Shown: in pieces, positions 4,103-5,782 of the stretch | Layout of the letters: each line of letters starts with the position of its first letter | Position numbering within the stretch: the stretch's first letter is position 1 | Assembly: GCA_900551885.1 (NCBI GenBank) | Contig: URXS01000120.1 | Span: forward strand, 1-5,782 | Source of the DNA: an uncultured Oscillibacter sp. | GTDB taxonomy: Bacteria > Bacillota > Clostridia > Oscillospirales > Oscillospiraceae | Reading direction: 5' to 3' | DNA length: 5,782 nucleotides | Translations under genes and position numbers: made by a program | Notes under the pieces: generated by a model | What the model was told of the DNA's origin: nothing | Database searches by the model: none | The model's input: only the letters and a program-made list of their open reading frames with translations

Positions 4103-4844
4103 AAACCGCAAGGCCCTGCCGAAATTTTTCCTGACCATCCTGGTTGCCGGACTCTTCGGCGGCGTGCTGGGCTTTGCCGCCGGGTTCATGAATGCGGGGA
4201 GTCTCTCCGACGGGGTGCGTCAGGTGCTGAACACCGTCTTGGCCGCCTCTGCCCCCTGGGGGATTCCGGTGACTAACATCGTGATCCTGGGGATCGGCTG
4301 GAGCCTGTACGTCAAGGCCAAGGGCCTTTACAGGGGCTGGGACGGCGAGGACGAGGACACCATCGACGGTGCCGAGGAGAAGCTCAGTTGGGCGCTGCTG
4401 ATGTCCGCCGCGGCGCTGCTGTGTGACCTGTTCTTCTTCTCTGTGGCAGTGGTCTACGCCAGCGGTCCGATGGTCATGATTGCCTTCATTGTGGAATTTT
4501 TCGTGGGTGTGGGCGTGGCCACGGTGCTGCAGCAGAAGATCGTGGACCTGGAAAAGCAGATCAACCCGGAGAAGCGGGGCAGCGTGTACGACATGAAGTT
4601 CCAGAAGAAATGGATGGAGAGCTGCGACGAGGCGGAGCAACGCCAAATCGGTCAGGCCGCCGTCCGGGCCTATCAGGTGGCCACCAAGGTGTGTCTGTGG
4701 CTGTGGGTGGTGGTGATGGTGCTCCACTACGCCTTCGACACGGGCCTGCTGCCGGCGGTGCCGGTGCTGATCATCTTCGGCGTCCTGCAGATCTCGTACA
4801 CCCTGGAGAGTATCCGGCTCAGTCGGAAGGGAGAGAGCCTGTAA
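4086..4844 (+). CDS. DUF3169-like six-helix membrane protein
   Basis: This 252-residue integral membrane protein has likely helices at about 12-36, 56-78, 99-126, 128-148, 198-217 and 221-242. A cytoplasmic-looking loop between helices 4 and 5 carries KFQKKWMESCDEAEQ (171-185). That motif, with the acidic EDEDTIDGAEEKLSWAL stretch (88-104), fits my recollection of the DUF3169 family, which has no assigned function and is commonly encoded next to a short XRE regulator. The ATG at 4086 is preferred over the in-frame ATG at 4071, because AGGAGG (4074-4079) lies 6 nt before it and the earlier start has no ribosome site. The 17-nt overlap with the regulator gene implies translational coupling and one operon under the triple-operator promoter. 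It might be a sensor that controls the regulator, or the effector it controls. No transporter or enzyme motif is visible. Confidence 0.85.
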   Translation: MKAKSENRKALPKFFLTILVAGLFGGVLGFAAGFMNAGSLSDGVRQVLNTVLAASAPWGIPVTNIVILGIGWSLYVKAKGLYRGWDGEDEDTIDGAEEKLSWALLMSAAALLCDLFFFSVAVVYASGPMVMIAFIVEFFVGVGVATVLQQKIVDLEKQINPEKRGSVYDMKFQKKWMESCDEAEQRQIGQAAVRAYQVATKVCLWLWVVVMVLHYAFDTGLLPAVPVLIIFGVLQISYTLESIRLSRKGESL

Positions 4845-4855
4845 GGCAGATCACC

Positions 4856-4921
4856 TTGCTGGCGACGGTCCTGACTGCCTGCGGACTGCTGCTGTTCCTG
4901 GAACAGAAGAAGCAAAGTTGA
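4856..4921 (+). CDS. Possible 21-residue single-helix membrane peptide
   Basis: A short frame with a TTG start begins 12 nt after the membrane-protein stop. It encodes a hydrophobic run (LATVLTACGLLLFLE, residues 2-16) and a positively charged tail (QKKQS), the layout of a one-helix membrane peptide. Codons are GC-ending like the neighbours, and it lies before the operon terminator. Against it: the start is not ATG, the ribosome site (AAGG at 4843-4846, 9 nt away) is weak, and I recognise no homologue. It could equally be untranslated 3' sequence. Confidence 0.25.
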   Translation: MLATVLTACGLLLFLEQKKQS

Positions 4922-4940
4922 CAAGCCGATACGAAAAGCG

Positions 4941-4973
4941 GAGGCGGAGCGCAAAAGACGCTCTGCCTCTTTT
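4941..4973 (+). terminator. Intrinsic terminator after the XRE/DUF3169-like operon
   Basis: An 11-bp stem, GAGGCGGAGCG (4941-4951) with CGCTCTGCCTC (4959-4969), contains one G-U pair and a 7-nt loop. It is followed by a short T run (4970-4973) that is broken by CA. The weak T-tract suggests moderate efficiency. Confidence 0.75.
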
Positions 4974-4989
4974 CATTGTCTGGCTCCGC

Positions 4990-5018
4990 TTGCAAGCGAA
5001 GCTGCTTTGTGGTATGCT
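4990..5018 (+). promoter_or_regulatory. Promoter of the HAD phosphatase gene (TTGCAA-17-TATGCT)
   Basis: A TTGCAA -35 (4990-4995) and a TATGCT -10 (5013-5018) are 17 nt apart, with TGG before the -10 as an extended element. The predicted start near 5025 gives a leader of about 20 nt that is little more than the ribosome site. None of the TGACA/TGTCA operators of the upstream operon occurs here. Confidence 0.7.
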
Positions 5019-5045
5019 GGCTCCATTGCGAGAGGAGGCAAGGGC

Positions 5046-5782
5046 ATGGATTTGGCGGGCAAGCGACTGTTCCTGCTGGACCTGGACGGCACCATCTACC
5101 TGGAGGATTCCCTGCTGCCCGGGGCGGCGGACTTTTTATCCTATGTTCGCTCCCACGGCGGTGCCGTGCGGTATCTCACCAACAACTCCTCCCGGGGCGT
5201 GGACGCGGGTATGGAAAAGATGACCCGGCTGGGGATTCCGGCGGAGCGGGAGGAATTCCTCACCGCCGTGGAGGCCTCCGTCCACTACCTGCGCACCTGC
5301 CGCCCGGCGGGGGAGGCGTATTTTGCCGTGGGTACGGACTCCTTCCGGCGGCAGCTCCGCCAGGCGGGCTTTGACATCCGGGAGACACCGGACGAAGACG
5401 TGGCGGCGGTGCTGGTGGGCTTTGACACGGAGCTGACATATCAGAAGGTGGAGGACGCTTGCCGCCTGCTGTGCCGGGGAGCGGACTTCCTGGCCACCAA
5501 TCCGGACCTGGCCTGCCCCACCCTCTACGGCTTCATGCCGGACTGCGGCTCCATCTGTCAGATGCTGATCAACGCCACCGGCCGGCAGCCCCGCTACATC
5601 GGAAAGCCCGACCCCACCATGATCGCCCTGGCGCTGGAGCAGACCGGCTGCGCCCGGTCGGAGGCGCTGATGGTGGGAGACCGGCTGTACACGGACATCG
5701 CCTGCGGCGTGAACGCCGGGGTGGATACGGCCCTGGTGCTGACCGGGGAGGCAACGGAGGCGGACGCCGCCGTCAGCCCCAC
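5046..5782 (+). CDS. HAD-superfamily IIA phosphatase (NagD/AraL-like), 3' end missing
   Basis: The first 245 codons of a hydrolase that runs off the right edge; family length is about 260-270 residues, so about 20 are missing. Motif I is LLDLDGTIY (10-18), with nucleophile Asp12 and acid/base Asp14. Motif II is YLTNNSS (43-49). Lys187 in IGKPDPTMI is motif III, and MVGDRLYTDI (209-218) is motif IV, with Asp212 and Asp217 binding magnesium. The C2-type cap lies between about 65 and 180 and includes LVGFD (123-127) and ATNPDLACP (150-158). These features define subclass IIA, which includes NagD, AraL and p-nitrophenyl phosphatases acting on sugar phosphates, nucleotides or phosphoglycolate; the actual substrate cannot be read from sequence. 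Expected to be cytoplasmic and magnesium-dependent. GAGGAGG (5032-5038), 7 nt before the ATG, decides the start. It has its own promoter and no evident functional tie to its left neighbours. Confidence 0.94.
   Translation, partial: MDLAGKRLFLLDLDGTIYLEDSLLPGAADFLSYVRSHGGAVRYLTNNSSRGVDAGMEKMTRLGIPAEREEFLTAVEASVHYLRTCRPAGEAYFAVGTDSFRRQLRQAGFDIRETPDEDVAAVLVGFDTELTYQKVEDACRLLCRGADFLATNPDLACPTLYGFMPDCGSICQMLINATGRQPRYIGKPDPTMIALALEQTGCARSEALMVGDRLYTDIACGVNAGVDTALVLTGEATEADAAVSP

Noticed and set aside
3975..4727. Antisense open frame opposite the XRE/DUF3169-like genes
   Set aside because: His/Gln/Pro-rich, with no ribosome site or recognisable motif. It is a shadow of a convincing membrane protein.
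4918..5374. Two overlapping plus-strand frames between the terminator and the HAD gene
   Set aside because: They cross the terminator and the HAD promoter and then run out of frame with the motif-rich phosphatase. Their sequence is Arg/Gly/Pro-rich without motifs.

Overview
The window looks like an ordinary chromosomal stretch of a GC-rich Gram-positive anaerobe, most likely a clostridial member of the Oscillospiraceae/Ruminococcaceae group (the Flavonifractor/Oscillibacter/Pseudoflavonifractor type). This rests on strong AGGAGG-type ribosome sites 6-10 nt before the starts, GC-rich third codon positions, intrinsic terminators with T-tracts, and the gene families present. No tRNA, rRNA, insertion sequence, phage gene or CRISPR array is visible. 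The organism call is inference from style, not from a marker gene.

Layout. Positions 1-213 hold the 5' end of a leftward gene for a COG2509-type FAD-dependent dehydrogenase with a TTG start. It is separated by a 414-nt divergent intergenic region from a rightward HtrA/DegP-type membrane-anchored serine protease (628-2052). That intergenic region contains a duplicated, 11-bp-phased TTCA direct-repeat array and three -10 elements at the same offset, so htrA seems to have three tandem copies of one regulated promoter. A structured spacer and an intrinsic terminator follow htrA. Next come the YchF/OLA1-type P-loop NTPase (2331-3440) with its own extended -10 promoter and, 16 nt behind it, a 78-residue helical protein of unknown function (3457-3693), closed by a strong terminator.

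The second half starts with a compact regulatory module: a 73-residue XRE-type helix-turn-helix protein (3881-4102) overlapping a six-helix membrane protein that resembles DUF3169 (4086-4844). Its single promoter is covered by three TGACA-N8-TGTCA operator dyads, one at the -35, one at the predicted transcription start and one beside the ribosome site, which points to autoregulation. A possible 21-codon hydrophobic peptide follows the membrane gene, then a terminator. The window ends inside a HAD-superfamily IIA phosphatase (NagD/AraL-like, from 5046) with its own consensus-like promoter.

The genes are mostly independent transcription units: envelope protein quality control (htrA), translation/stress-associated housekeeping (ychF) and sugar-phosphate-type hydrolysis (HAD IIA). 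The most notable content is regulatory: the triplicated htrA promoter and the triple operator of the XRE/DUF3169 module. I see no clear evidence for a wholly new defence or metabolic system here.
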